Shown in pieces: positions 1-10,897 of a stretch of DNA of 64,000 bases (positions are counted from its first letter, which is position 1; each line of letters starts with the position of its first letter). The stretch is taken from assembly GCF_040869045.1 (NCBI RefSeq), contig NC_090321.1:30067426-30131425 (forward strand), given 5' to 3'. Below the pieces are notes generated by a model that made no database searches, had not been told where the DNA came from, and was given only the letters and a program-made list of their open reading frames with translations. The stretch is from Eurosta solidaginis (lineage: Eukaryota > Arthropoda > Insecta > Diptera > Tephritidae). Position numbers and translations under genes: made by a program.

Positions 1-340
1 TCATTGGTTTGTAATGAAGCAGATAGCAATAGAACTTTAATATGAAATTCATGAAGAACTGTAACGCGCCGATTACAAGCCGATAAGGAATCCATAATAA
101 GCCGCTGACTTGACGATAAAAAGCCCCTAAAAACCCGTCTCTCGACGATAATTATTCCTTATCCGTATCAACCTGATAATGAAACAATAAATTGCCGGTA
201 TCAGTGGTTATCGATAAGAAACCAGCAAAGCTCTTATCAAAGCTCTTCTAGAGTTACTTCCATTGTTGCTAAACTTTAACTCTTGGCCAGCTCTAGTCTA
301 CTTAAAACCATTAGTTTTCTAGACGTACATCGAAACTCAC
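1..340 (+). repeat. Partial copy of a TATCGA/CGATAA-rich dispersed repeat
   Basis: Degenerate short motifs built on CGATAA recur through this stretch, and its inner flank (an ACTTTAACTCTTGG-like segment followed by an AGCTCTAGT-like segment) resembles the inner end of the copy at 5220-5900 and of the copy near 27420-27460. The left side is cut off by the window edge. No coding potential is apparent; the 62-residue open frame at 283-471 has no recognisable motif. Confidence 0.6.
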
Positions 341-1364
341 CAAGTACTCGCGCATTTTTAAAATCGCGCCTTGTAATTGTTTGTCATAATGGCACCGCTG
401 AAATTTTGCTCGTAGTTCTTTTCTTTATGCTATTGTTGGTGACTAATTTTTGCACAAAAATACGCATGTGACACATCGACTGAGTCATCGCAAAATGTAA
501 TAATACCAAAACTGTACAAATATACAGTTTATATATGCCGATATGTGTCGCTTTATATATTAGATATGGTAATTTTTTAACAACTGTCATACTCTACAAC
601 TTAATTTACGGCAATTTAAGTGTCATAAATATTAGTCAAACACACACTGAGATAGCGACCTTTTTCTTAGTTAAAATTTTAACTATATATGTATGTATGT
701 ATAGATAAATGCATAAAGGTTGGTATGCACATTTTAAGTGACTTCATATGTTAGACCTGCATATATTTCATAAGAACACTCATAAATGTGTCAAACCATC
801 ACCAGCTTACTTTGCCGGCAATAATTTTACCCACGTTCACTTTTAATATACAAAATTTCCCCATTTCGTTGCATATCAAATATTTAGTATATTACATCGC
901 TTATATGATGCATTAAGATGTATTAATACCCTGCTGTGCATTGTATTGCTGGACTCTTGTTTCATTCCTGATGCATATTCAGAAATTGTTGTCATACACA
1001 CACACCTATGAAAATACACCGAATCATAACTCAAATTAAGTTGCCCTAGTTGTTTCTTCTTACCCAATAAACATTTTTTGAACAACCCCAAATTGAAAGG
1101 GATTTGAAAACCAGCCTTATTTTTAAAGTTAGTTCTCAAATAAGGGTTGCTGGTTTCCCTAAACTATTTATTTATTTATCTCTCTACAGATCTTACAGAC
1201 TCCCTGCAGTCAAATCAACTAGTTGACTACTAGAAGAATACTAGTTTACCAAAAATCTTAACTAGTTAGAGTTCTGTCTTTTTTCTATATTAGCAACTGA
1301 TGGTCCCACGAAATATTAAATGCCAGTCTCTGCATCAGCATTATACCTATTGACAAACTAGTCT
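341..1364. other. Unassigned AT-rich DNA
   Basis: No recognisable gene or mobile element. Short open frames lack motifs. A cluster of CTAG-type inverted motifs lies at about 1215-1270. The stretch is probably intergenic or very old repeat debris. Confidence 0.5.
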
Positions 1365-1368
1365 GTAT

Positions 1369-1690
1369 TGTGGCGAATATTAGCATCACTATGCTGTTAG
1401 TAAATAATCACAACAACAAAACCGGCAACACGTATGTATTAGGCAACGAAGAGATATCTCACACACACATATGTAGTAACCAGCCGAAGTATTTACTCAC
1501 ACATACATACTTATATGGCTATAAGAAAAGCATAAACTACAAATATACATGTATATATCTGGAAACCAAGCACGAGATACAATTGTTTTCGAACGGATTT
1601 TGCGAAATGGCTAGACCTTAGAACAAATGGATGAACGAGAAAAACGAGAGTATAAAAGCAGCGCAAGGAATCGTTAATTGAAACCTCCTT
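1369..1690 (+). mobile_element. Truncated gypsy-like LTR (copy 1)
   Basis: It begins TGTGGCGAATATTAGC exactly like the complete solo LTRs at 3214 and 10898. It retains the shared CACTATGCTGTTAGTAAATAA block and the promoter-like GAGAGTATAAAAGCAGCGC near 1648. After about 1690 it departs from the other copies, so the 3' third of the LTR, including the ACA end, is missing. The four bases before it are GTAT, but no matching duplication can be tested because the 3' end is lost. It is read as an LTR remnant because of homology to the two copies with 4 bp duplications. Confidence 0.8.
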
Positions 1691-1699
1691 ATGTGTATC

Positions 1700-2250
1700 T
1701 GGATCCACCGGCTGAGTTGGTAGGTGCCGTATCCCATCGTAGTGCTTACGGAGATATTTCCTGTTCAGGGGTCATAAGAAGACATGCCATGGTAGTTATG
1801 AGTGCAGTATTTGGCACGCCTGTAGCCTTTTGCATTGTATTTAGGTAGATAGATAATCATTTTAGAAATTAATTCGTCTAATGAGGGGCCAGGACCAATT
1901 GCCATTATCGTGCAGTCCTCGGCACATGATATGTTGGTATCTCGTTCTGGTGGTGAAGGGACCTTTGATATTTATAAATTAAATAGAATTGGGGGATAGG
2001 ACACCACACTGTACCACCCCTTTTTGGATGCTTCTAGGTTTCGCTCTTAAATTGAACGACGTTTGCCGACCACTCGGATTATCTGTGGCCAATATTTTTA
2101 GACAAGGTGTGAACCTTCCATGTTTTTGACAGTGTCGAACCTTTTCGACAGGTATAATAGGTACCATGAGCACCCCCATGATGGAGTTTTGGGTGGTTCA
2201 GTCCGCAATTTATCAGGGTGTTGATGGCGTTAAGTGTCAATGAACTATTC
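1700..2250 (-). pseudogene. Non-LTR retrotransposon reverse transcriptase fragment
   Basis: Read on the minus strand, an open frame (1979-2179) carries VVQCGVLSP, matching the VPQGGVLSP box found before the catalytic motif of Jockey/CR1/R1-group reverse transcriptases. It is preceded by a typical GRQTSFNLRAKPR-like stretch. In another segment at about 1905-1990 the downstream sequence reads ISKVPSPPERDTNISC then AEDCTIMAIG, corresponding to the YADDCTIMASG catalytic box, with the tyrosine-alanine-aspartate start corrupted. Stops and frame changes interrupt the reading, and upstream fingers and downstream domains are absent. The product would be inactive. The clade is inferred from motifs only. 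Confidence 0.75.
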
Positions 2251-2259
2251 AAAATCTAA

Positions 2260-3205
2260 TGAGTATGAACTTCTCGTCAATGAACTAAAATGCTTGCTGA
2301 CTACTTTGGTTTTTGACTGAAGGGCTATAATGTATACAATTTTGTTGAAAGATGTTCATTATACGGATATTCATGAACATTTATTTAACATAATATGTTA
2401 CCCGGCCTATGAAAAGGTGGCTTATGAATAAAAAAAAAAAGATTACTACTAAGAAACTGAGAAATGCATTGTTTATCTTTAACAGCTGTTTCTCGCAATT
2501 TCTTTTTGAGTTATGTACTATTCAAGTTAGAGCTACGTTCTTGATGATGTGGGAAAGGACGATATTCCGAGCAGCAAAGTGTTGGTTTAATTAAGGAGTG
2601 CGCTTTGCAGCGATCATAATTTATGCAAGAATTATCATTCTTATCGGAATGGATGTGATTCCGAGAAACACTTAATCATACTTGGGTGATGAATAAGCAG
2701 CAGATGTTCGCTGAGGATTGGTGGAAACGTAATCAATTCTCCACCTCTTAGTAATTCCTTACCAATTTCCTTTATACCTTACAATCCGCAAAATTTACTT
2801 CTAATGGTTTCAAACTTTTCTATGTTTAGTATTATGTATGATGCTGTAAGAATAGACGCCATTCAGAGCAGCAAAACCCTTCTATAAGGCTGCAAGTAGC
2901 GTTTAGACGCCTGGGAGGTTGGAAAGGATGTGGTTCCAAGCCAAGCCGGCCTTATTATTGTTTTTTATTATTTAAGATAGCAAGTATTGTACTGCTTATT
3001 GAAATCCTGACACAGACAACGGAAATGTTATACAATTCTAATACTAAAGTGGTTAGTATTATCGCGAAAGCCTAATGGTGACATTGAAAATAATCTCAGC
3101 AAGGGGCTGTTTGCAATCCCTCTTCCTACAACAAATAAGGCAAACCAAGGATCTTTCTACGACTCTGTAAAGTTTGAAACTGAATAAGTTTTAGGCGGCT
3201 GCTGC
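2260..3205. other. Unassigned sequence between retroelement relics
   Basis: No recognisable coding or structural feature. The open frame at 2409-2594 is lysine/phenylalanine-rich low-complexity translation and is not supported as a gene. Confidence 0.5.
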
Positions 3206-3213
3206 ATATATAG

Positions 3214-3683
3214 TGTGGCGAATATTAGCATCACTATGCTGTTAGTAAATAATCACAACAACAAATACAGCACTTACACTTATATATATGCAAACACATA
3301 ACCAAAAGCTCGAAGTGAAGAGATATCTCACATACAGTCACTAGCTAAGGGCAGAAGTTTTTACTAACACATACACACGTATATAGCTAAATAACAAGTA
3401 TACGATAGAACTGTTCCATCTACGTGAAAAGTCTGGACCATATGAAAACGACGCAACAGAGAGTATAAAAGCAGCGCAAGCTGAATGAATAACGAATCGG
3501 TTATGATTAAAACACGCTTTTGTGCAGTACGTGATATTGAACTATAATTGCACTACTCCCAAAGTAGTCTAAATAACGACCATTTTGCAATACTGAATAT
3601 TGGAGTTATTTATTCGACAGCTCAGCGATTCGCACGTTAGCAGAAGGTGCATAATTATAAGGAATTTCCCAAAATTCGGTACA
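3214..3683 (+). mobile_element. Solo LTR of a gypsy-like retrotransposon (copy 2)
   Basis: A 470 bp unit starts TGTGG and ends GGTACA, flanked by the perfect 4 bp duplication ATAG (3210-3213 and 3684-3687). The 4 bp size and TG...CA ends fit Ty3/gypsy integrases. The internal promoter-like GAGAGTATAAAAGCAGCGC lies near 3459-3478. No internal coding region follows, so this is a solo LTR left by LTR-LTR recombination. Its 3' half (from CAAAGTAGTCTAAATAA to the end) aligns with the LTR ending at 11881. The family name cannot be given from sequence alone. Confidence 0.9.
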
Positions 3684-3687
3684 ATAG

Positions 3688-5070
3688 AGTATCAACATTT
3701 CTCCAACCTTTGAAAATTTTCGTTTCGTTGTTTATTGGGTATTACTCTCGTTTTCGTTTATAATGTCCTGTTGCGCTATCGAATGGCTCAATCTAATTTG
3801 TTAATTGTGCTTTACCAAATATTTCTTGCTTGTCTGCAGATTTCTACGAATTTCTATTTTCTTTGCTGTTGTTTTTAATGTTTATAAATTAATTACCACG
3901 TTTAATGATATAACCATGAAATAATGGCCAATAAATACTGTTAGCCAACTGTTTGTTCATTATAAAAAATTAGCGTTGCAACAATTCAAGAACAATAAAC
4001 GTCATAAGGCACATGTTAAATTGTTAGTGTTATTTCATTGACAAAATTGTGTAGTAAAGCAGAAATTTAATTATTGAACAGATGGTCTGGCGCACGAGCT
4101 AGAAAAAAAATATTTATATGCAAAACGATAAATAATTTTCATTGGCTTAAATTATAATGGCCTAGAAGGTGCAATGTGGTCATATTAAATCATTACCGAG
4201 ATGGTCGGGTTTGTTACCGGAACGTACTTGATCTATATCTGGAAAAGGGCCATCAGCATCGATATCAGTCCCCAAAACCTTGGCTTACTCTACAGCTTTT
4301 ATGAGATTTCACTGCGTGTATGCCATGCATTTTATTCTGCATGTGGTTCCAACGAAGCCGCTGATGTGCCCTCGAACCTTCTCCTATTGCACAAATTAAA
4401 AAAAATTGCGGCATTTTATTTTCTTCCTCTGTCTTATTCTCTACACCGAACATAAAAAGGTCCGAATTAAATTTCAGCAAAAGAATAAAACTTTTGAGAA
4501 AGAGCAGTCTTATTTTGAATTCGAGTCTTATGTTGAGATTCATTTCAAGTACATGCCTCTTAAGCCTATTCATCAAAATGAGCTTGCTTTGTCTGTTTTT
4601 AACAACAGTGTATTACTGACTTTTGTATCGAAGCTACAGTCGGAAAGGAAGAAGTGGGTAAAAGGCTCAAAATTTTTTTACCAACATCTTAACATCATGA
4701 CATATGCATACATTGTCTTCTTGAAGTCCCATATCTTGCTGCCTTTCTAAAATTTTGGCATGGCTTTTTTAGACACTTCCATTTCACATCAGAGATTTTT
4801 GCTGTTACAGTTATCACAAAGGATGTTGATTTTTAGCTTATCGTAGACTGCTAGCCATAGTGCGGAGAATATTGATATTTACGCTAGCAGAAGGACTTCA
4901 CTCGGAGCCGGTTGGAGTCGGAGCTTATAATTTCAAAGTGCTGACAATTACTTGCTCTATTCTTAAGAGCTTTTATGATAAGACCGGAAAGATTTCTGGA
5001 ATTTGTGAAAAATATTTTCAGCTTGTGGCAGCCCAGCAGTTTCCTGCGTGTGGATTTCTAATAATTTTTG
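3688..5070. other. Unassigned AT-rich DNA
   Basis: Several open frames of 70-115 residues occur (for example 4406-4750 and 4860-5078), but none shows a domain, signal peptide pattern or repeat homology elsewhere in the window. I do not support a gene here. Confidence 0.45.
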
Positions 5071-5074
5071 ATCT

Positions 5075-5240
5075 TTAAACATATTTACTCACGGTATGGA
5101 GAATCAAGGATGTAGGCGTAAGTGTAGTGTTTGGAAGTGGAATGCTATGTTGTGGAATATTGAATGTATGCTTAATTGTGGTTACTACACTGTGAGCAAA
5201 TTCAGAGAACATATCAGAACAAGGCAAGGATGTTATAGAT
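5075..5240 (+). repeat. Diverged fragment of the GTAAGTGTAAG dispersed repeat
   Basis: The stretch contains GTAGGCGTAAGTGTAGTG, a GTTACTACACTG segment and CAAGGCAAGG. The same motifs appear in the same order in the better copies at 13322-13590, 44445-44690 and, inverted, 11890-12220. Assignment is weak because divergence is high. Confidence 0.35.
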
Positions 5241-5900
5241 GTGTTATCGACTAAGTGCAAAAGAGTTATCGATTTTTTATAAAATTCTCATAAAAGTTAT
5301 CGATAAGTTATCAATTTTTTTATGACGAGCACTCGATTTGTTATCGAAAAATTATTGATTTACTATCGGAAAGTTTTCGATAAAGCTATTATCAAAAAGT
5401 TTACGTTTTGATAACAAAAAGTCATCGGCTTTATATATATTTATTATCGATTCATTATCGAACGGTTATTGACATATTATCGAAAAGTTATACCTTTCTT
5501 ATCGGCTATGGGCCGCTAATAGGTGTGTTATGAAATAAATACCGATAAGACTTCAATATAAAATCGTAATCCGTCGATAACAAGCCGCTAAGAAACTAAC
5601 AAAGAAAACAATGACTCGGCGTTAACAAGCAGATAGCATACCGATCATATGCCGATAATAATGCGCTATTGATAAAAAGCCGATAATAGAATAATAACTT
5701 GCCGTTATCGGTTAGTACCGATAAGAGGTGGACGAAGCTCTTCTCAAAAAATTTTTGGTTTCTGATAAAGTTATATCTGTTGTACTTTATCGCTGTTGTA
5801 CTTTAATTTCAAATCTTGGGCGAGTTTTGGTTAATTTTAAGTCATAAGTTTTCTGTGCTTGTATGTTCAAACATCAAAATTCATGAGTATTTGGTACTCA
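5220..5900 (+). repeat. TATCGA-rich dispersed repeat
   Basis: About 25 occurrences of TTATCGA/CGATAA-like heptamers lie roughly 15-25 bp apart, first mainly as GTTATCGA and later as GCCGATAA. The inner end, with a GAAGCTCTTCTC motif, matches the copy at 1-340. A Helentron-like element starts immediately downstream at 5908. There is no coding potential. TATCGATA is the core of the Drosophila DREF site and CGATA of the BEAF-32 site; binding here is only a possibility. Confidence 0.65.
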
Positions 5901-6049
5901 TTATTTTTATACTCAGCTGAGTAGAGCTCACAGAGTATATTTGTTTTGTTTGCATAACGGTACCGCGTAACGGCATTAACTAATCGAAATAGATATAGAC
6001 TTCTATGTATCAAAATGATCTGGGCGAAAAATGAAATTCATTTAGCCAT

Positions 6050-6076
6050 TTCCGTCCGTCCGTCCGTCTGTCCGTA
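6050..6076 (+). repeat. GTCC/GTCT (GTCY) microsatellite in element end
   Basis: Tandem GTCC units with one GTCT lie about 145 bp inside the left end. The same tract occurs at the same place in every copy that keeps this end (17564, 24050, 26805, 41140, 42500, 53485, 58240) with different repeat numbers, so it is part of the element. Confidence 0.85.
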
Positions 6077-7254
6077 AACACGACAACTTGAGTAAATTTT
6101 GAGGTATATTAATGAAATTTGGTATGTAAGTTCCTGGGTACTCACTTCAGATCGCTATTTAAAATGAACGATATCGGACTATAACCACGCCCACTTTTTC
6201 GATATCGAAAATTTCGATAAATCGAAAAAGTGCGATAATTCATTACCAAATACGGATAAATCGATGAAATTTGGTAGGTGAGTTGAACTTATGACGCAGA
6301 ACAGAAAACTATTAAAATGGTGGACAACGGGCGTGGCACCGCCCACTTTTAAAAGAAGGTAATTTGGAAGTTTTGCAAGCTGTAATTTGGCAGTCGTTGA
6401 AGATATCATGATGAAATTTGGCAGGAACGTTACTCTTATTACTATATGTATGCTTAATAAAAATTAGCAAAATCGGAGTACGGCCACGCCCACTTTTTAA
6501 AAAAACCACTTTTTTTAAGTCAAATTTTAAAAGAAAAGTGAATATCTTTACAGTATATGATATTATATAATATATTATGTCAACATTCAACTCCAGTAAT
6601 GATATGGTGCAACAAAATACAAAAATAAAAGAAATTTTCAAAATGTGCGTGGCTCCGCCATTTTCATTTATTTTGTCTAGGATACTTTTAATGCCATATG
6701 TCGAACAAAACATTACCAATAATTGTGAAATTTGGTAGGGGCTTAGATTCTAGGACGATAACTGTTTTCTGTCAAAAAGAGCGAAATCGGTTGAAGCGCG
6801 CCCACTTTTTATACACAGGCGACCGTCTGTTCTTCCGCTCGGCCGTTAACACGATAACTTGAGCAAAAATCGATATATCTTTAATAAACTCAGTTCACGT
6901 ACTTATCCGAACTCACTTTATATTGGTGTAAAAAATGGCCGAAATCCGACTTTGACCACGCCCACTTTTTCGATATCGAAAATTACTAAAAATGAAAAAA
7001 ATGCCATAATAATATACCAAATACGAAAAAAGGGATGAAACATGGTAATTGGATTGGTCTATTGACGCAAAATATAACTTTAGAAAAAAACTTTGTAAAA
7101 TGGGTGTGACGCCTACCATATTAAGTAGAAGAAAATGAAAAAGTTTGCAGGGCGAAATCAAAAGCCCTTGGAATCTTGGAAGGATAACTGTTCGTGGTAT
7201 TATATATATAAATAAATTAGCGGTACCCGACAGATTATGTTCTGGGACACCCTT

Positions 7255-8150
7255 GTCCACATTTTGGTCGATATCTCGAAAATGCCTTCACATATACAAC
7301 TACCATCACTCCCTTTTAAAACCCTCATTAATACCTTTAATTTGATATGGGTATCGTACTAACACATTATAGAGACACTACTGGTCCACCTTTATGGCGA
7401 TATCTCGAAAAGGTGTCCACCCATAGAACTAAGGCCCATTCCCTTTTAAAATACTTATTAACGCCTTTCGTTTGATACCCATATTGTACAAAAGCATTCT
7501 AGAGTCACCTCTGGTCCACCTTTATGGCAATATCTCGAAGAGGCGTCCACCCATAGAACTAAGGCCCACGCCCTTTTAAAATACTCATTAGCACCTTTCG
7601 TTTGATACCCATATGGTACAAACAAATTCTGGAGTCACCCCTGGTCCACCTTTATGGCGATATATCGAAAAGGCATCCACCCATAGTACTAAGGCCCACT
7701 CCCTTTTAAAATACTCATTAAGACCTTTCATTTGATACCCATATCGTACAAACACATTATAGAGTCACTACTGGTCCACCTTTATGGCGATATCTCGAAA
7801 AGGTGTCCACCCATAGAACTAAGGCCCATTCCCTTTTAAAATACTTATTAACGCCTTTCGTTTGATACCCATATTGTACAAAAGCATTCCAGAGTCACCT
7901 CTGATCCACCTTTGTGGCAATATCTCGAAGAGGCGTCCACCCATAGTACTAAGGCCCACTCCGTTTTAAAATACTCATCAACACCTTTCGTTTGATACTC
8001 ATATCGTACAAACAAATTCTAGAGTCAGCCCTGGTTCACCGTTATGGCGATATCCCTAAATGGCGTCCATCTATAGAACTATGGCCCACTCCCTCTTAAA
8101 ATACTCTTTAATACCTTCCATTTGATACACATGTCATACAAACACGTTCC
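7255..8150 (+). repeat. 130 bp minisatellite, about 7 units
   Basis: The unit is roughly 130 bp with conserved blocks CCTGGTCCACCTTTATGG, CGATATCTCGAAA and TTTTAAAATACTCATTA. It is homologous to all other arrays in this element family. The 130 bp length is not divisible by three, so open frames inside it are by-products. Confidence 0.9.
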
Positions 8151-8263
8151 AGGTTTAACCTAGGTTCATTTTAGTACGAGGTGATTTTCCCTTATTTTGC
8201 CTCCATAGCTCTAAACTGAGTATGTAATGTTCGGTTACACCCGCCCTTAGCCTTCCTTACTTG

Positions 8264-10050
8264 TTTTTTGTTTGTTTTGATATTTAACGCCGGGGGACTA
8301 TAATATGTGAGGTAAATGGGCTCTGCTTACTTTGGAAATATGACTTAAGATGTGATTATGGCCAATGTGTCCAAGTTGATAGCAACTGAAATCATATTGT
8401 ATATCTTACCTTACTATCCTTGTAAATCTGGTAGCTTCTTAATAAGTTTGCAGTTTTTGACTGCTGAATAGAATATCAGCCTATCTCGGCTGTCATTTTG
8501 TTAGAGCTTCAACTAAAAAAACGTTTGAATAACGCCATATTTCAGATTTTTTTTCTAACACCCTATCTGAGCTAAACATCCAATATTCAATGCATTCCGA
8601 TATTAGGTGGGATGTTATGAAAAAAAAAAAAGTCCTGAAATAGGTCGTTCTTCAACCGAATTCTGAGATAGGGCATTTTCGAACCGGCAGCCGAGATTGG
8701 GTGATATTCCACTCAGCAGGCGATTTGTTCTCGTCCAGTAAAAGTACACAAAAGTTAATCATTACAAATGAAGGATATGCGAGAAGGATTGCAAGTTTTT
8801 TTTTTTTCAGATAAGTAAAGCACACAACTAAAAACAACTTTTATTATTTGTAACTTATGTGTGGGGATGTGATTTATTGCAAAAAATGTCTAAAAAGAAA
8901 TCAGGGATTCCATCAAAAATGACTGCCCCTATGAATGACTGAATTGGAGTATAAGTAAGCGACATACAAGTTCACTTGAGAACACATTCAGACTTAATGA
9001 GGGGTCGTTGTAGAAACATATGAACTTGTTTATGGGCCAAAATTCAGCTCATATGCTAGGGTTGAATGCGTTAAGAATATTTTTCATCTCAATATACTGA
9101 CATGCATATGTATGTATATAACGCAGAAATCGCAGAAACTCTCCTACGCACTTAAATAACCCGGATGACGTATTTGTTGTAACAAGCAATATGTTAGGAC
9201 ATTTAAAAGATTTTTCGTGATTTTACTTTTATTGCTCTTGAAAAGTATTTCCATGCTTTCATATATTGCAATCATACATACATAAGTAATTCCATTTACT
9301 TTACACCTTAAAGGATTTATACAAAACAAGATGACTGATGTCCATGTGTTGCTCAATTGGCGTGATGTCATTGCCAAATCTATTCTTTTGTTATAAAGTG
9401 AAATGAAGAGTATGAATTAATTTATGTATGACAAGTAGCTAAGGTGATTTCTTAAAAGATTTAGTATATGCGATGAAGAGGGGAAAATTAGAAGATTAAT
9501 AAAAATGCTAGTAGAATAGAATTTAGAATAGAATTGTATATCCAGTTGCCATCGTACATATGCGATCCAAAATTGTGGCTCAATATTTTATCTACGTATT
9601 CCTGGGATCAAGGCAAACAAAAATATTAAAAATTTTTTTGGAGTTTTATACAGCTTTATCTAGATATCAGTGCTCAAGACTCTTATTACGGTAAATGTCA
9701 GCGGCAGCTTGGAACAAATAAGCGTGACTGACTGACTGCGATAGCATCTGCTTCCCGTTCTCAACTACGCTTACCAATAATAGCAGTCACACACTCAAAC
9801 ACAGCTCTCGTTACAGCAACAATTCGCCGGGATGCTATGAATCAATGAGCCAGTTACTTAAACTGCGACTGAGTAACACTAAACTCTAAGAAATTAATCG
9901 AGCAAAATTAACATATCAGGTTTATTGCTCTTGAAAAAAACAGTTATTCAGTAAAACTGTTCACATTACGGTATGGTAATTTTAACAGAAAAAAAGTTGA
10001 TCTCAAATTGACAATATTCTGTAAAAATTACCGATTCTAAATCAATCTAT
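8264..10050. other. Unassigned DNA with a short degenerate tandem repeat
   Basis: No gene is seen. At about 8634-8720 three degenerate ~29 bp units of the form CTGAGATAGGGCATT...CGAACCGG follow each other, and related inverted pieces lie at about 8478 and 8560. The rest is low-information AT-rich sequence. Confidence 0.45.
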
Positions 10051-10054
10051 TTCA

Positions 10055-10700
10055 TCTACATTTAAACAAATCTATAAGTTTCCGAAAACATGTTGATATC
10101 CTTTTGTTAGCATATTGAAAACTTTTTGGCAATTTATCGATAACTTCTTGATAACAACGATAATACTCCCATAAGAAACTGGTGACAATTTGATAACAAA
10201 CTGAAAGTATACTGATAACACATCGATAATTTTTCGGTGATAAATGCAAAACTTTTCGATAATTAAAGGATTACTCGTCGATCAAAAATCGATTTAATAT
10301 ATTTAAATTAATTTATAAACTTTTTCTGTATTATCTTGTTCTATTTAATTTAATTTAATTTCTTTAGTCTTATTTTACTTTGTTTTAGTTTGTTTTGTTA
10401 AAATTTTCATTAATTTGTTTCATTTCATTTTATTTTATTTTTTTAATTTTATTTCATTTAATTTTTTTATTTTATTTTTTATATTTCAATTAAATTTGAC
10501 CACTTAATTTTATTTTATTTAATTTTTCTTGTTTTATTTTGCTTTATTTGTTTACCTTTTTTTCATTTTATTTTATTTAAGTTTTTTATTATACTTCACT
10601 TTATTTTATTATATTTGTTAATATTTTACTTTATTTTATTTTATTATATTTTATTTTATTTTTCTTTATTAAATATTATTTAAATTTATTTTATTGTTTT
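10055..10700 (-). repeat. TATCGA-rich repeat with T-rich tract
   Basis: On the minus strand this reads as GTTATCGA-like motifs, as at 5220-5900. On the plus strand it is CGATAA motifs (10130-10290) followed by about 400 bp of TTTTATTTTA/TTTAATT low-complexity sequence. The same order of parts makes up the TIR element at 28645-29297, so this is probably another, TIR-less or diverged, copy. Confidence 0.6.
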
Positions 10701-10897
10701 TTAAGAAAAAATTGCATCTTTTACCTGAATACCTACGCATTTGCTTTGATTTTGTAAACACTTCCTGTAACACGCATTAGCTCATGTTCACCATTATATA
10801 TTCGGCACTTTATTTCCAACAAAACAGCAGTGTATACATCCTTCGTGCAATTGCATGCATAGAAATAATTTATATGCTAAGAGACTTTGATTAATAT

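Larger units (their letters stand above)
5908..8263 (+). mobile_element. Helentron-like (DINE-1/HINE-type) non-autonomous element, full copy
   Basis: The left end TATACTCAGCTGAG forms a nested hairpin (ATACTC pairs with GAGTAT, TGAGT with GCTCA). It is followed by a GTCY microsatellite at about 6054-6074. The body holds degenerate units with CCACGCCCAC-type boxes near 6189, 6340, 6488, 6655, 6798, 6959 and 7110. A 130 bp minisatellite of about seven units occupies 7255-8150, then a right end finishing CTTACTTG. Flanks are T-rich and no duplication is seen. The GTCY tract and architecture match mini-me/DINE-1-like elements of Diptera. It encodes no transposase and depends on an autonomous partner. 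The right-end hairpin is damaged (CCGCCC instead of CCGAAC). Confidence 0.8.

Noticed and set aside
4201..5078. Overlapping open frames of 72-114 codons as a possible small gene
   Set aside because: No domain, no repeat in the window, no convincing splice-linked reading. Length is within chance expectation for AT-rich DNA.
6179..6719. Conserved open frames in the element bodies (FSISKKWAWL, KKGGATPILKFSFIFVFCC and similar) seen in most copies
   Set aside because: They recur because the DNA recurs. They start and stop at arbitrary points, appear on the strand opposite to different neighbours, and show no domain.
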